Shown: positions 26,510 through 36,206, counted from the stretch's first letter. The stretch: 64,000 bases of DNA from JBEKCD01 sp050015055 (GCA_050015055.1 JBEKCD010000013.1:23405-87404), one strand, 5' to 3'. Notes: generated by a model from the sequence alone, not told the origin. Numbers and translations are program-made.

Positions 26510-28117
26510 ATGTCAGAACGTACACATAAAAACAGCTCTTACCTGAACGGCAAATCAACGACCGGAAGCCAAACACGTGTCAAAGATACAAGCCCGACAA
26601 GCGGAATGTGCCCCATATGCATCCGTGACTGCCCATTCCTGTGCGAGATAAGCCTATCAGCTTTCAGAGGAAGAGAAGCACTTTACCCCGAACCAGCTCA
26701 GTTCGGCACCAGCACCGCAGGCGCTCTGAAAGACTTCGGATTAGACTGGTCGCACTTCAACATACAAGCAGGTCTTTTCGAAGCAGAAGGAACTGAACCC
26801 ATCTCCGACGTTATGATATTTCCACTAGTCAAAATAGAAACGAAAGTCGGAGGCATACCGCTAAAACTTCCGATTCTAAACGGCGCGTTCGGCTCAACGG
26901 ACGTTGCAAGACTGAACTGGGAAGGACTAGCCATAGGTGCAGCTCTCGCAGGCACATCTGTGATAGTAGGGGAAAACGTTGGCGGCATGGACGCAGAAGC
27001 ACAGATCACGGGCGGAAAGATTACACAGTCGAAAGAACTGAAGCGAAGAGTAGACTTGTTCCGAAAGTTCTGGGACGGAAAGAACGGAGATATAGTCATA
27101 CAGACTAACGTTGAAGACCAGAAGCTGGGCGTCGATGTCTACGCCATTTCCAAACTCGAAGTCAACGTCATCGAAAGAAAATGGGGACAAGGCGCAAAGG
27201 CCATCGGAGGCGAAGTGCGCGTAAGAGACCTGGAAAAAGCCATTCTGCTGAAAAAGAGAGGCTACGTAGTCATCCCAGACCCTGAAGACCCTGATATTCA
27301 AAAGGCATTCAAGGAAGGCGTGTTCAGATCCTTCGAGAGACACAGCAGAGTAGGCATACCCAAAGAGAAGAGCTTCATAGAAGACATAGAGTGGCTGAGA
27401 AAGCAAGGAGCAAAACACGTAACACTCAAAACAGGAGCATACAGACCATCAGCCGTCGCTTGGACAATGAAAATGGCCTCGGAAGCCAAAATCGATTACG
27501 TTTCCTTCGACGGCGCCGCGGGCGGAACAGGCATGAGCCCGGTGCCAATGATGGACGAAATGAGCATCCCAACTGTCTATCTCGAATCCATAGTCCTCAG
27601 ATGCGCACAGATACTGAAAAAGAAAGGACGCTACGTTCCGGACCTGATAATGGCCGGTGGATTCATAGAAGAAACATCGATGTTCAAGGCTTTAGCAATG
27701 AGCAATTTTGGAAATGGCCCCTTCATAAAAGCTGTTCTGCTTGGACGTTCACCAATAACTGCCGTCATGAAGTCCAGCTACTTCAAGCAACTGTCTGACG
27801 AAGGCAAACTGCCAAAAGCCTTCTCGGATAAGTTCGGCGCCACACCCGAAAAGTTCTTCATCGCCACTCCCGAACTGAGGTCAAAATACGGCGCACGCTT
27901 CAAAGAAATACCCTGGGAAGCCATAGGGATGTATACATACTTAACCGACCGAATAGGCGTAGGACTGAAACAACTCTTGGCTGGCAACAGAAAATGGAAA
28001 CTGGAACTCGCTAACAGAAACGACTTAATGAGCCTATCCGAAAGAGCCACCAAAGTAACGGGCATACCAATGGCCGACGAAGTGGAAAAAGACGCAATCG
28101 AGAGAATCCTCGAATAA
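26510..28117 (+). CDS. FMN-binding glutamate synthase-like protein (GltB central/FMN domain)
   Basis: 535 residues. A Cys-rich N-terminal segment (MCPICIRDCPFLCE) precedes the FMN-dependent glutamate synthase barrel: ILNGAFGSTDVARLNWEGLA, VTLKTGAYRPSAVAWTMKMA, DYVSFDGAAGGTGMSPVPMMDE and PDLIMAGGF. No glutaminase domain is present, as in archaeal stand-alone versions, so the ammonia channel partner would be separate. The upstream promoter core is identical to that of gdhA, pointing to joint regulation of ammonium assimilation. Confidence 0.85.
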   Translation: MSERTHKNSSYLNGKSTTGSQTRVKDTSPTSGMCPICIRDCPFLCEISLSAFRGREALYPEPAQFGTSTAGALKDFGLDWSHFNIQAGLFEAEGTEPISDVMIFPLVKIETKVGGIPLKLPILNGAFGSTDVARLNWEGLAIGAALAGTSVIVGENVGGMDAEAQITGGKITQSKELKRRVDLFRKFWDGKNGDIVIQTNVEDQKLGVDVYAISKLEVNVIERKWGQGAKAIGGEVRVRDLEKAILLKKRGYVVIPDPEDPDIQKAFKEGVFRSFERHSRVGIPKEKSFIEDIEWLRKQGAKHVTLKTGAYRPSAVAWTMKMASEAKIDYVSFDGAAGGTGMSPVPMMDEMSIPTVYLESIVLRCAQILKKKGRYVPDLIMAGGFIEETSMFKALAMSNFGNGPFIKAVLLGRSPITAVMKSSYFKQLSDEGKLPKAFSDKFGATPEKFFIATPELRSKYGARFKEIPWEAIGMYTYLTDRIGVGLKQLLAGNRKWKLELANRNDLMSLSERATKVTGIPMADEVEKDAIERILE

Positions 28118-28146
28118 CAAACCTCTCTTTTTTTTAGTTTTTTTAA
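28118..28146 (+). terminator. T-rich terminator after the glutamate synthase gene
   Basis: Right after the stop codon comes tctcttttttttagtttttt, two runs of T, the usual archaeal intrinsic termination signal. Confidence 0.6.
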
Positions 28147-28161
28147 GCAACGTTTAAATGC
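28147..28161 (+). promoter_or_regulatory. gdhA core promoter identical to that of the glutamate synthase gene
   Basis: GCAACGTTTAAATGC, the same 15 bases as 26438-26452. TTTAAAT serves as TATA box, 38 bp before the ATG at 28200. Confidence 0.6.
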
Positions 28162-28199
28162 GGTAAGATCTCTAGCCATAGAAACTAGAGGAATTATCC

Positions 28200-29450
28200 A
28201 TGGCGGGAACACAAACAGCACTGGCTGTCGCCCTAGAGCAGCTGAAAATAGCGGCTGACAAACTGAAACTCGACTCAGGATTACGCGCAATGCTAGCAAA
28301 TCCAAAACGGTCACTTATCGTCTCCATTTCCGTGAAAATGGACGATGGAAACATAAACGTCTTCACTGGTTGCCGCGTGCAACATTGGGACGCGAGAGGA
28401 CCATTCAAGGGCGGCATAAGATACCACCCGAATGTCACTTTGGAAGAGGTGACGGCACTGTCAATATGGATGACATGGAAGTGCGCCGTCGTAGACATCC
28501 CCTATGGAGGAGCGAAAGGAGGAGTCTGCTGCAACCCAAAGAAAATGTCAAAGGGCGAGCTGGAAAGAATGACAAGACGCTTCACAAGCTTGCTCTACGA
28601 TTTCATCGGCCCATACCGCGACGTGCCGGCTCCTGACGTCTACACAGACTCGCAAACCATGGCATGGATAATGGACACTTACAGCCAGATAAGAGGCTAC
28701 AGCGTCCCAGAGTGCGTTACCGGAAAACCCCTCAGCATAGGCGGCTCAGAAGGAAGATCGGAAGCAACCTCGCTCGGCGTCGTCGTCTGCGCAAGAGAGG
28801 CTGCGAAACAAATGGGACTGAAACTAAAAGGAGCAACAGCCGCCGTTCAAGGCTTCGGCAACGTGGGCTGGAACGCCGCCAAAATAGCATACGACTTGGG
28901 CTGCAAGATCTTGGCTGTGAGCGATTCAACAGGAGGAATCTGCACCTCCAAAGGCTTGAACCCCTACGAAGTCTTTGAACACAAGTCTAAAACTGGCTCT
29001 GTCCTTAACTTCAAAGGAACCGAAAACGTCACGAACAAAGAGATACTTGAGACAAAATGTGATATCCTCATACCCGCAGCATTGGAAAACCAGATAACCA
29101 GAACAAACGTAGACAAAATAGAGGCAAAGATAGTAGCTGAGGGAGCAAACGGGCCAACGACACCCGAAGCCGACAGGGCGCTTCACGAAAAAGGAACAGT
29201 CCTGATTCCAGACATACTGGCAAACTCGGGAGGAGTAGCAACAAGCTATTTTGAGTGGGTTCAAAATCTGACACGCGAGCACTGGTCGCTGGAAGATGTG
29301 AACAGGAAACTGGAGAACAAGATGGTCAAAGCATTCAACGATGTCCATAGAACCGCCAAGAAAGAAGAAAGCGATTTGCGCACGGCCGCTCTGATGCTCG
29401 GTGTGGGAAGAGTTGCTGAAGCAATAAAGACTCTGGGCCTATGGCCATGA
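28200..29450 (+). CDS. gdhA: Glutamate dehydrogenase
   Basis: 416 residues. VQHWDARGPFKGGIRYHP and WMTWKCAVVDIPYGGAKGGV give the glutamate site with catalytic Lys; DVPAPDVYTDSQTMAWIMDTY follows, and the nucleotide domain begins AAVQGFGNVGWNAAKIAYDLG. Hexameric NAD(P)-dependent enzyme interconverting 2-oxoglutarate and glutamate. GAGGAATTATCC precedes the ATG. Cofactor preference cannot be read with certainty. Confidence 0.96.
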   Translation: MAGTQTALAVALEQLKIAADKLKLDSGLRAMLANPKRSLIVSISVKMDDGNINVFTGCRVQHWDARGPFKGGIRYHPNVTLEEVTALSIWMTWKCAVVDIPYGGAKGGVCCNPKKMSKGELERMTRRFTSLLYDFIGPYRDVPAPDVYTDSQTMAWIMDTYSQIRGYSVPECVTGKPLSIGGSEGRSEATSLGVVVCAREAAKQMGLKLKGATAAVQGFGNVGWNAAKIAYDLGCKILAVSDSTGGICTSKGLNPYEVFEHKSKTGSVLNFKGTENVTNKEILETKCDILIPAALENQITRTNVDKIEAKIVAEGANGPTTPEADRALHEKGTVLIPDILANSGGVATSYFEWVQNLTREHWSLEDVNRKLENKMVKAFNDVHRTAKKEESDLRTAALMLGVGRVAEAIKTLGLWP

Positions 29451-29623
29451 CAACATGAGGATAAAAGATTCTCTTCCATTTTCTATTCCAAGAACGGAAT
29501 CCCATAATCTTAATACTGTCTTGATCCTGTCAGACTCTCTAATCTAAACTTTTAAGCAGCAGTCTTCACATCTTGTCCTGCACTGAGTGCCTGCGGTATC
29601 GAGTGTTAGGAAAGGGGAAGAAG

Positions 29624-30193
29624 ATGCCACGAACTGTCGCGTCAAAGATCGAATTTCAAGATTTCTGTTTTGAGAACTCGTTAGTTAGGATAATTGCAAA
29701 CAGAGCTTGCCCTGAAATCAAACTCGGAGGCCTCTGCGTGGGCCCTCTCGAGGAAGGAAACGAATATGAAGTTTATTATTGGGCAGCTCTAGAGCTTGAA
29801 AAGTCCGGAATCGCCCGTATTCATGAAGAAGAGCAGGTTGATGCGGCCAAGCTTAACAAGATTCAATGGACTGAGCGCATACAAAGCCCTGGCCAAATAT
29901 CTAGACTGCCTGAGAATTTCTACCCGAAGGTTCGAAGATACCTTACGAAATTGAAACAAGAAATCGTGCGAGATCCCGAAAAAGTGCGCGAATACGAAAG
30001 AGTCAGACAATTGGCTCAGGATATCATAAATTCAAGACTGAAGAAAATCATCTCAATCGCCTCGGCTCCCGCTCAAACAGAAAATGCGTTGAGAAATCTT
30101 GCGGACGAGGAAAAGTTTCTCTATGAGAAGCTGTTCAAGCTTATCTGTCAGTGGAAGACCCAAATAATCGAACAGCAAGAGGGACGCAGATGA
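29624..30193 (+). CDS. GINS complex subunit Gins23
   Basis: 189 residues from ATG 29624, which has GGAAAGGGG upstream; a frame to TTG 29573 adds 17 residues. The small B domain comes first (LVRIIANRACPEIKLGGLCVG, then EVYYWAALELEKSGIA) and the helical A domain second (RLPENFYPKVRRYLTKLKQE). B-then-A order is that of archaeal Gins23, partner of Gins51 in the CMG helicase. Its stop overlaps the mcm start (ATGA). Confidence 0.85.
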   Translation: MPRTVASKIEFQDFCFENSLVRIIANRACPEIKLGGLCVGPLEEGNEYEVYYWAALELEKSGIARIHEEEQVDAAKLNKIQWTERIQSPGQISRLPENFYPKVRRYLTKLKQEIVRDPEKVREYERVRQLAQDIINSRLKKIISIASAPAQTENALRNLADEEKFLYEKLFKLICQWKTQIIEQQEGRR

Positions 30194-32226
30194 CCGAAGA
30201 ACTGGAGGCTGTAGACCCACAAGAACGATTCCAGGATTTCCTAAAGACCGAAAGATACCGTCAAAGGATCTCGCAGATGGCATTGGCAGGCACGACATCA
30301 TTGACGGTTGACTTTGAAGATCTTCTGGCCTTTGATCAAAGGCTTGCGGAGGAGCTTCTGGAAAAACCTGAAGAATATCTAAAGCACGCCAACAACGCCG
30401 CTTATGCGCAGCTGCAGATAGAAGATCCAGAATACGCCGAAAAAGCTGCAACTGTGAATGCACGGGTTGTACGGCTGTTAGAGGCGGAGCCGCTGCGCAA
30501 ACTCGGTTCACAGCAGATTGGCAGACTTGTAATGGTTGAAGGAATCGTAGTTCGTTCATCACCAGTCCGCCCCATGGTCATGCAAGCGGCATTCAAATGC
30601 AAAAGATGTGGAACATTGAACCCAGTGGACCAGACGGGCACGTACCTGAAAGCACCTTTCACATGCAGCAGCCCAGATTGCGGATCCAAAGGCCCATTTG
30701 AATTCGTCCAAGAGGAATCGACCTTCATAGACTCTCAAGATTTACGAGTTCAAGAAAGACCAGAAGACTTGCCCCCGGGACAACTGCCTAGAACGCTGAA
30801 CATCAAACTGGTGGGAAGCGAAATCGTTGACGTTGCAAGACCTGGCGACGACGTTTCCACAGTTGGAGAAGTACACGCTTTCGCGCCAACACTGCCAGGT
30901 GTTGGAAAGCTTCGAACCTTCATTCTTCACTTGGATGCCAACTCGATCGAGGTTATGGGCAAAGAACCAGAAACAGCACAGCCATCACCGAAGGAAGAAG
31001 AAAAAATCCTCGAACTGGCAAAGGATCCTTGGGTGCATCGCAAGATCGTGAGCTCGATTGCCCCATCAATCTATGGCTATGATCACATCAAAGAGGCAAT
31101 AATGTACCTCCTGTTCGGAGGTGTGCCAAAGACGCTTCCAGACATCACGATAAGGGGGGAGCTAAACGCACTTATAGTCGGGGACCCCGGAACCGCAAAA
31201 TCTCAATTATTGCAGTACGTAGCACGAATCGCACCACGCGGCCTATACACGTCTGGAAGGGGCACCACAGCCGCGGGCCTGACGGCTGCAGTCATCCGAG
31301 AAAAGGGGGGCGGAATGAGCCTTGAAGCCGGAGCTTTAGTGCTGGCTGACAAGGGAATTTGCTGCATAGACGAAATGGATAAGATGCGCCCAGAGGACAG
31401 AGTAGCAATTCACGAAGCCATGGAACAGCACACCGTTTCAGTTGCAAAGGGGGGCATCGTTGCAACACTCAACGCCCGAGCGGCCATACTTGCGGCTGCA
31501 AACCCCGCATTAGGAAGATACGAACCGCATCGCACCGTTGCCGAAAACATCTCTCTGCCAGTCACAATACTCTCAAGGTTTGACTTGATCTTTGTGTTGA
31601 GGGACGTGCCGAACAAGGAATCAGACACCAAAATGTCGGAACACATCCTAGAAATACACAGAAAAGGCTCTAGCCCTGTTGAACCGCCGATACCGGTGGA
31701 ACTCCTGCGGAAATACATCGGCTACGCCAAGGGAGTAAAGCCTGTTCTAGGCCAAGAAGCTCTCAAACGTCTCGGCGATTTCTACCTGGCGATGCGCTCA
31801 GCCAGCGAAGCAGAAGGTTCACCCGTAGCCATCACGGCACGGCAACTGGAGTCCCTTGTACGCACAGCCGAAGCAAGAGCCCGCGTGGCTCTCAGAAAAG
31901 AAGTAACAGCCGAAGACGCAGAAGCTGCAGTAGCAATCATGAAAAGATCACTCGAAGAAGTCGGCATAGACCTATCCTCGTACAAAATAGACATAGACAT
32001 AATCATGACAGGAAAACCCAAAAGCATGAGAGACCGACTGCAAATAATCCTCTCGGCGCTGATGGAAATGGAGAAAGAAACAGGAATGGTCGAAAAAGCC
32101 GCACTGTTCGACGAACTTGAAACGAAATACAAGATTCCAAGAGGAGAATCAGATCGCCTCATAGGACAACTGCTGCGCGAAGGAACGATTTACGAGCCCA
32201 GAGAAGGCTACCTGAAAAAGACGTAG
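30190..32226 (+). CDS. mcm: Replicative helicase MCM
   Basis: 678 residues from ATG 30190. The N-terminal domain has a zinc site (Cys 137, 140, 159, 164). The AAA+ part has Walker A GDPGTAKS (331-338), Walker B GICCIDEMDKM and arginine-finger region LSRFDLIFVLRD. A winged helix closes the protein (EKAALFDELETKYKIPRGESD). Hexameric 3'-5' helicase of the archaeal replication fork. Coupled to gins23 by a 4-nt overlap. Confidence 0.97.
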   Translation: MTEELEAVDPQERFQDFLKTERYRQRISQMALAGTTSLTVDFEDLLAFDQRLAEELLEKPEEYLKHANNAAYAQLQIEDPEYAEKAATVNARVVRLLEAEPLRKLGSQQIGRLVMVEGIVVRSSPVRPMVMQAAFKCKRCGTLNPVDQTGTYLKAPFTCSSPDCGSKGPFEFVQEESTFIDSQDLRVQERPEDLPPGQLPRTLNIKLVGSEIVDVARPGDDVSTVGEVHAFAPTLPGVGKLRTFILHLDANSIEVMGKEPETAQPSPKEEEKILELAKDPWVHRKIVSSIAPSIYGYDHIKEAIMYLLFGGVPKTLPDITIRGELNALIVGDPGTAKSQLLQYVARIAPRGLYTSGRGTTAAGLTAAVIREKGGGMSLEAGALVLADKGICCIDEMDKMRPEDRVAIHEAMEQHTVSVAKGGIVATLNARAAILAAANPALGRYEPHRTVAENISLPVTILSRFDLIFVLRDVPNKESDTKMSEHILEIHRKGSSPVEPPIPVELLRKYIGYAKGVKPVLGQEALKRLGDFYLAMRSASEAEGSPVAITARQLESLVRTAEARARVALRKEVTAEDAEAAVAIMKRSLEEVGIDLSSYKIDIDIIMTGKPKSMRDRLQIILSALMEMEKETGMVEKAALFDELETKYKIPRGESDRLIGQLLREGTIYEPREGYLKKT

Positions 32227-32786
32227 ACAATGTTAGCTGCCCCGACGAATCGACCCCAATTTCCTAACAGGTATCAAGACAGAAACCTAGCCAGCGAAAA
32301 CACAGGCCATGATATTAACATACGTGCCGTCATTATGTCACTGCTAGCGCGCGCGGCGTGGACGGCAACCGCGAAGTAAGCCTGCCAGAACCCGCCATTC
32401 TGGCTTTGTACCGCGGGCAACACTGCCCTAGTCCCTGACTCATACATTGAAAATTACATCTGACATTACAAATAAAAGGGCTGAGTCCACTTTGAACAGC
32501 AGTCCAGCCTGATTTTCTCCATCGTTTGTAACAGTACACATTACATCCGACATTACAAGTAAAAAAGGGGAGCGACTTTGCTGGATTATGATGCAGAAGG
32601 TGTTTCAGCACACTTGAATTAACAGCGCGCGCAAGTCGTTGGCACAGAAAAAGAAACAATACCAGGAAATATGAAGACCGCATTGGAACGGCCAAGACCC
32701 TGCCGAAGACATCTGCTCATGGAATTAGCAGCTTTGCCGAAAGAATCGTAGGGATAATCAAGGAAGACATGATGTCTTGATGGTGT
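32227..32786. other. Intergenic region carrying repeat copy B
   Basis: Apart from the repeat at 32347-32632 I see no gene. Short same-strand frames before the PAC2 gene lack support. Confidence 0.4.
32347..32632 (+). repeat. GCGCGC-bounded dispersed repeat, copy B
   Basis: Bounded by GCGCGCGC at 32347-32354 and 32625-32632. Inside are gaagtaagcctgccagaa, tgacattacaaataaa, gagtccact-tgaacag, atcgtttgtaaca, gacattacaagt, agcgactttgc and gcagaaggtgtttcagcaca. The same order appears, inverted, at 43908-44116 with high identity. One reading frame at the left end gives ARGVDGNREVSLPE, close to ARDVNGKGEVSLPE in copy C, but the frame does not stay open. Confidence 0.75.
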
Positions 32787-33560
32787 TCAGGAGATGTAAG
32801 TAACTTTCTTGTCTTCTTCTTTCCGTGTTTCCTCAGCTTCTAACGTTCTTTTTTCTTCGATACTCTGCAAACGCGTAACCATCTTGTCCGCTTTGGCGAT
32901 TTCCTCATCAAGTCCAGCCAAGCTTACCTCAAAACCGAGGAGTGACTGCAAGACTTCCAAAACACTCTTGGCTGACTTCGGATCTGGCAGGTATCCTCGC
33001 GTCTCCCCCAAGAGGCAGAGAGCATCGATCTTCTTGAAATGTGAGAGGCCTAAGATTAGTCCAGCGGTACCCACGATAGGGCTTCCTGTGGGACTGATCT
33101 CGGCACCTGCCTGCTGTGCTTTTTTCAGCAATTCCTGGCTCGTGGCAGCGGCGACAACCTTGGGCTTGTCCTTGGCTTCCATTCGGTAGCCCCCTATCGT
33201 TATGATGGTCTTCACGTTGCATTTGCTGGCAAAGCTCAGTATGCTGTTAGAAATCTCGTATTGCCCTTCAATCGTCTGCGCCTGACTGTCACCCGTGAAG
33301 AGCACAAGGTCGTTCTTTCTGCTCTTGTTCTTCCAGAAATAGAACGTTCCACGCAAGAGCCTCACGTTTCCCTTCTTGCTCACAAGCACGAAGTATGGAA
33401 AGTGCGGTGAATAGATATATGCGAGCTTTTCTGCTTTCAGCCATTTTACTAAATATCGTATAGCGATTTTGCCGACAAGTCCCAAACCCGGCAACCCCTC
33501 GATCAAAATGGGGTTGTTCAAATCGACCTTCTTGAGCTCTTTGATGACCGTCTCTTTCAC
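32787..33560 (-). CDS. PAC2-family proteasome assembly chaperone-like protein
   Basis: 257 residues. NPILIEGLPGLGLVGKIAIRYL is the PAC2 start; GGYRMEAKDKPKVVAAATS, AGAEISPTGSPIVGTAGLILG and CLLGETRGYLPDPKSAKSVL are family blocks. The C-terminus is a charged coiled-coil tail (MVTRLQSIEEKRTLEAEETRKE). Archaeal PbaA/PbaB-type chaperones bind proteasome-like assemblies. Its GTG overlaps the nop10 stop, making it last gene of the ribosomal operon. Confidence 0.9.
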   Translation of the reverse strand: MKETVIKELKKVDLNNPILIEGLPGLGLVGKIAIRYLVKWLKAEKLAYIYSPHFPYFVLVSKKGNVRLLRGTFYFWKNKSRKNDLVLFTGDSQAQTIEGQYEISNSILSFASKCNVKTIITIGGYRMEAKDKPKVVAAATSQELLKKAQQAGAEISPTGSPIVGTAGLILGLSHFKKIDALCLLGETRGYLPDPKSAKSVLEVLQSLLGFEVSLAGLDEEIAKADKMVTRLQSIEEKRTLEAEETRKEEDKKVTYIS

Positions 33561-33727
33561 TCGTTTGAACCCTCCATTTTCAAGGCCATTCGATACCTGA
33601 AATATTTGTCGTCAGGCGAGAATTTCGGCGGATGAGGCACTCTGACCGCTCCGCCGCAATATGGACATACATCCTTCTTCAGCGTGTAGCTTCCACACTT
33701 CTCACATTTCCTCAGCAGCCAAACCAT
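33557..33727 (-). CDS. nop10: H/ACA RNP protein Nop10
   Basis: 56 residues, MVWLLRKCEKCGSYTLKK then DVCPYCGGAVRVPHPPKFSP and DKYFRYRMALKMEG. The zinc ribbon and the PHPPKFSPDD block are diagnostic for Nop10, which holds Cbf5 for pseudouridylation. The ATG overlaps the aIF2-alpha stop by one base (TGATG) and its TGA overlaps the PAC2 GTG, so the operon is tightly coupled. Confidence 0.95.
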   Translation of the reverse strand: MVWLLRKCEKCGSYTLKKDVCPYCGGAVRVPHPPKFSPDDKYFRYRMALKMEGSNE

Positions 33728-34515
33728 CACTTTTCCCTCTTGAAACTACCCTGTCCGCCGGCTTTGGTGACGTTTGTCACTATGTTCTCAGCTACCGTTT
33801 GAAATGTGTCTTCGGCGCGCTTGTAGTCCTCAGCCAAGACTTCGATGCTGTATTTCGGAGCAGCAATAACATAGAAACGAAGCTTCGTCGTGCCAAGCTT
33901 TTCTGCCTTCTTGGCACTCGAAAAAGCTTCCCTTATAATTTTCACTCCGTTCGGCTTCATGCATCGAAGCTCGATCGTTCCCTTCACTCTGACCATTGGC
34001 ACGTGTATCCTTTCTTGACCCACCTCGAAAACTGCTTTGGCAATTTCTTCAGGTACACCGATTTTCGTCAGAGATTCGGCGCCTTCTTTTACGGCCTTTT
34101 CGAAGCCTTCGTACAACCCGTACTCGTTCTCCATGAGCCCTCCTGCTTTGTCATAGATTTCCTGCAAGGGCAAACCTGTTTTCTCGGCGACACCTCGAAT
34201 CAGAGCTTCGGCTTTCCTCTCCTTTTTCCAAGCCATTGTCTTCTCGATTTTTTCCCTCTTCGTAACTCGCCTTAGGGACAAGTCCACGTGCCCCTTTTCA
34301 GGGTCAACACGCAGAACCTTCAAAACAAGCTTCTGTCCCTCTCGGACAAAATCGCGAATGTTACGAATCCACGATGAAGAGATTTCTGAACGGTGCAGCA
34401 ACCCTCTCTTGCCATACTCATCTAATTTCACGTAAGCACCGAAATCGGTCACGGTTTCCACAGTGGCCATTACCAGGTCGCCTGTCTCGGGCCACTCCGA
34501 CTTTTTTAGCGACAT
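33727..34515 (-). CDS. eif2a: Translation initiation factor aIF2 alpha
   Basis: 262 residues: S1 domain (GDLVMATVETVTDFGAYVKLDEYGK, then LLHRSEISSSWIRNIRDFV), helical domain (AWKKERKAEALI) and the C-terminal alpha/beta domain (GTIELRCMKPNGVKIIREA) contacting the gamma subunit. It is part of the initiator-tRNA carrier. Same-strand order L44e, S27e, aIF2-alpha, Nop10 is the common archaeal arrangement. Confidence 0.97.
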   Translation of the reverse strand: MSLKKSEWPETGDLVMATVETVTDFGAYVKLDEYGKRGLLHRSEISSSWIRNIRDFVREGQKLVLKVLRVDPEKGHVDLSLRRVTKREKIEKTMAWKKERKAEALIRGVAEKTGLPLQEIYDKAGGLMENEYGLYEGFEKAVKEGAESLTKIGVPEEIAKAVFEVGQERIHVPMVRVKGTIELRCMKPNGVKIIREAFSSAKKAEKLGTTKLRFYVIAAPKYSIEVLAEDYKRAEDTFQTVAENIVTNVTKAGGQGSFKREK

Positions 34516-34530
34516 TGTGAACCTTCATCC

Positions 34531-34728
34531 CTACTCGAAAACCGCGACTATTTCGCCCTTAATCCTTGCTTTCCCGCTTGACGGTGAGGCAAGCTCGATT
34601 CCACAAACGTTGCAGTTCACTTTGTTCACCGCGCTGCTGAAAACTATTTGCTCGTTCCCGCATTTCAGACACTTCACACGGACAAAACTGCTTCTCGGTC
34701 TCGGAATAAGCCTTTCCCAATCAGACAT
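34531..34728 (-). CDS. rps27e: Ribosomal protein S27e
   Basis: 65 residues from ATG 34728, with GGGAGG seven bases upstream; a longer frame to 34755 overlaps the L44e end. SSFVRVKCLKCGNEQIVFSSA and VNCNVCGIEL give the four-cysteine zinc site. SPSSGKARIKGEIVAVFE is the usual C-terminus. Confidence 0.96.
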   Translation of the reverse strand: MSDWERLIPRPRSSFVRVKCLKCGNEQIVFSSAVNKVNCNVCGIELASPSSGKARIKGEIVAVFE

Positions 34729-34747
34729 ACACATCCTCCCTAAACAA

Positions 34748-35032
34748 TCACACAATAGCCAATTTTCTAAGCCGTATACCGTCCTTGTGCCTCATGAAAC
34801 CGCAGATCTTGCACTTCAACTTCAAAGTCTGCTTCTTCGTTGTCTTCGCAAACTCCCTCTGAAGCGGATACTTCTGCCCACCGTAACCCCTCTTTTCTCG
34901 CGCGTGTTGCCGCTCACCCTTGGCCAAGGCTCTCCGCTTGCCAGCCTTGTAAAGAGTGACAGAATGAGCCTGATGCTGCTTACACTTTGGACAGTATGTT
35001 TTTATTTCCTTAGGAACGTTCACGTTAGGCAC
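34748..35032 (-). CDS. rpl44e: Ribosomal protein L44e
   Basis: 94 residues from GTG: VPKEIKTYCPKCKQHQAHSVT, RGYGGQKYPLQREFAKTTKK and LKLKCKICGFMRHKDGIRLRK. Zinc-binding large-subunit protein at the E site. First gene of the five-gene operon; divergent from the archaeosortase gene, with about 127 bp for both promoters. Confidence 0.97.
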   Translation of the reverse strand: MPNVNVPKEIKTYCPKCKQHQAHSVTLYKAGKRRALAKGERQHAREKRGYGGQKYPLQREFAKTTKKQTLKLKCKICGFMRHKDGIRLRKLAIV

Positions 35033-35159
35033 GACCAGCTTTGCATAAAGAAACGACAGATCCTCTTATACTTTTTCGCCTCTTCCAGAGGCGGGCCAAT
35101 CACGAATAGTTTCCAGTTCTTTCCAGAAATCGGTTTATTAGTTGCTGAATGTTTAAACT

Positions 35160-36206
35160 ATGACAGCAAAGAGGGCAATGTGGGATCTCAGAATGCTCAA
35201 CGACACGTCCAGGTCTCGTACAATCAACATATTAATGAAAATCCTACCACTGCTCGCTTTCATTATACCCATCACCGTGTTGTATTTTCTAGATCCTGTC
35301 GTCTTCGAGAAAACATGGAAGGGCAGAATATTCTACACTTTCTTCTTGTGGCTAATTTCGTTGGAGATAATCCTGAGCTGGGAAGAACTCCAAACAGGGA
35401 AAATCAAGAAGACGAAGTCTATACGAACTGGTGCTTTCTTTTTATCCCTTTTGTTGCCCATCGCATACGTTGTGGTCTCCAACTTTTACGGACTAAATAC
35501 CCTAATCGAGAATCTTGCACTTGGAAGAGGCATCTTGCACCCCTGGGCGGATGTGGTGCCTCTCTCAACCGAATACTTGGTGTTTGCAGCTCTTTTTGCG
35601 CTGATAATCCTGCTGGAATACGGAGTTCGCGGCTTAAAGGTGCACTCAATATCTGCGCTTTTCTTAGGGCTCATCGGAGCGATATACAGTATAGACAACT
35701 TCTTTCCCTACGGGAGCTTCACCCCTTTCCAGATTTTTGTACCAACCACGGCCTCTTTTGCAGCCAATTTCCTGAATTTCTCAGGGTATCGAACAATATG
35801 GGCGGGCATAAATAACGGTATGCCCGGATTGATTGCCATCGGTTCCCACGGAAGTTACCCCGCCACTATAGCTTGGCCTTGCTCGGGCATCGAGAGTCTT
35901 TTGATTTATGCTGTCACAATTCTGTTGTTTTTGAGAAATAGTGCTATTTCTTGGAAGCAAAGAACAGTCTATTTCGTGGCCGGTGGTGCCGTCACATATT
36001 TCATAAACGTCCTGAGGATAGTGGCTATCTTCATGATTGGGGCCGACAGCGGTGCCACTGCTGCTAACACCTTCCATGATTTTTACGGTCAATTGTTTTC
36101 CATTTCATGGATAGTTTTCTATCCTTTGCTGATTATGGGCAGCCGAGCTTTTTGGGGGAAAACTGGAGACATTGACACTACAGCCGTTAAGGATGGTACC
36201 GACTAG
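35160..36206 (+). CDS. Archaeosortase/exosortase-family membrane transpeptidase
   Basis: 348 residues with eight or so hydrophobic segments. The three family residues are visible: Cys in AWPCSGIESL (241), Arg in NVLRIVAIF (286) and His in TFHDFYGQL (306). Such enzymes cut a C-terminal sorting signal of surface proteins and attach a lipid. The family is often beside glycan genes, and here four glycosyltransferases follow within 2-6 kb. No partner with a canonical PGF- or PEF-CTERM tail is visible in the window. Ends in a 4-nt overlap with the convergent gins51. Confidence 0.85.
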   Translation: MTAKRAMWDLRMLNDTSRSRTINILMKILPLLAFIIPITVLYFLDPVVFEKTWKGRIFYTFFLWLISLEIILSWEELQTGKIKKTKSIRTGAFFLSLLLPIAYVVVSNFYGLNTLIENLALGRGILHPWADVVPLSTEYLVFAALFALIILLEYGVRGLKVHSISALFLGLIGAIYSIDNFFPYGSFTPFQIFVPTTASFAANFLNFSGYRTIWAGINNGMPGLIAIGSHGSYPATIAWPCSGIESLLIYAVTILLFLRNSAISWKQRTVYFVAGGAVTYFINVLRIVAIFMIGADSGATAANTFHDFYGQLFSISWIVFYPLLIMGSRAFWGKTGDIDTTAVKDGTD

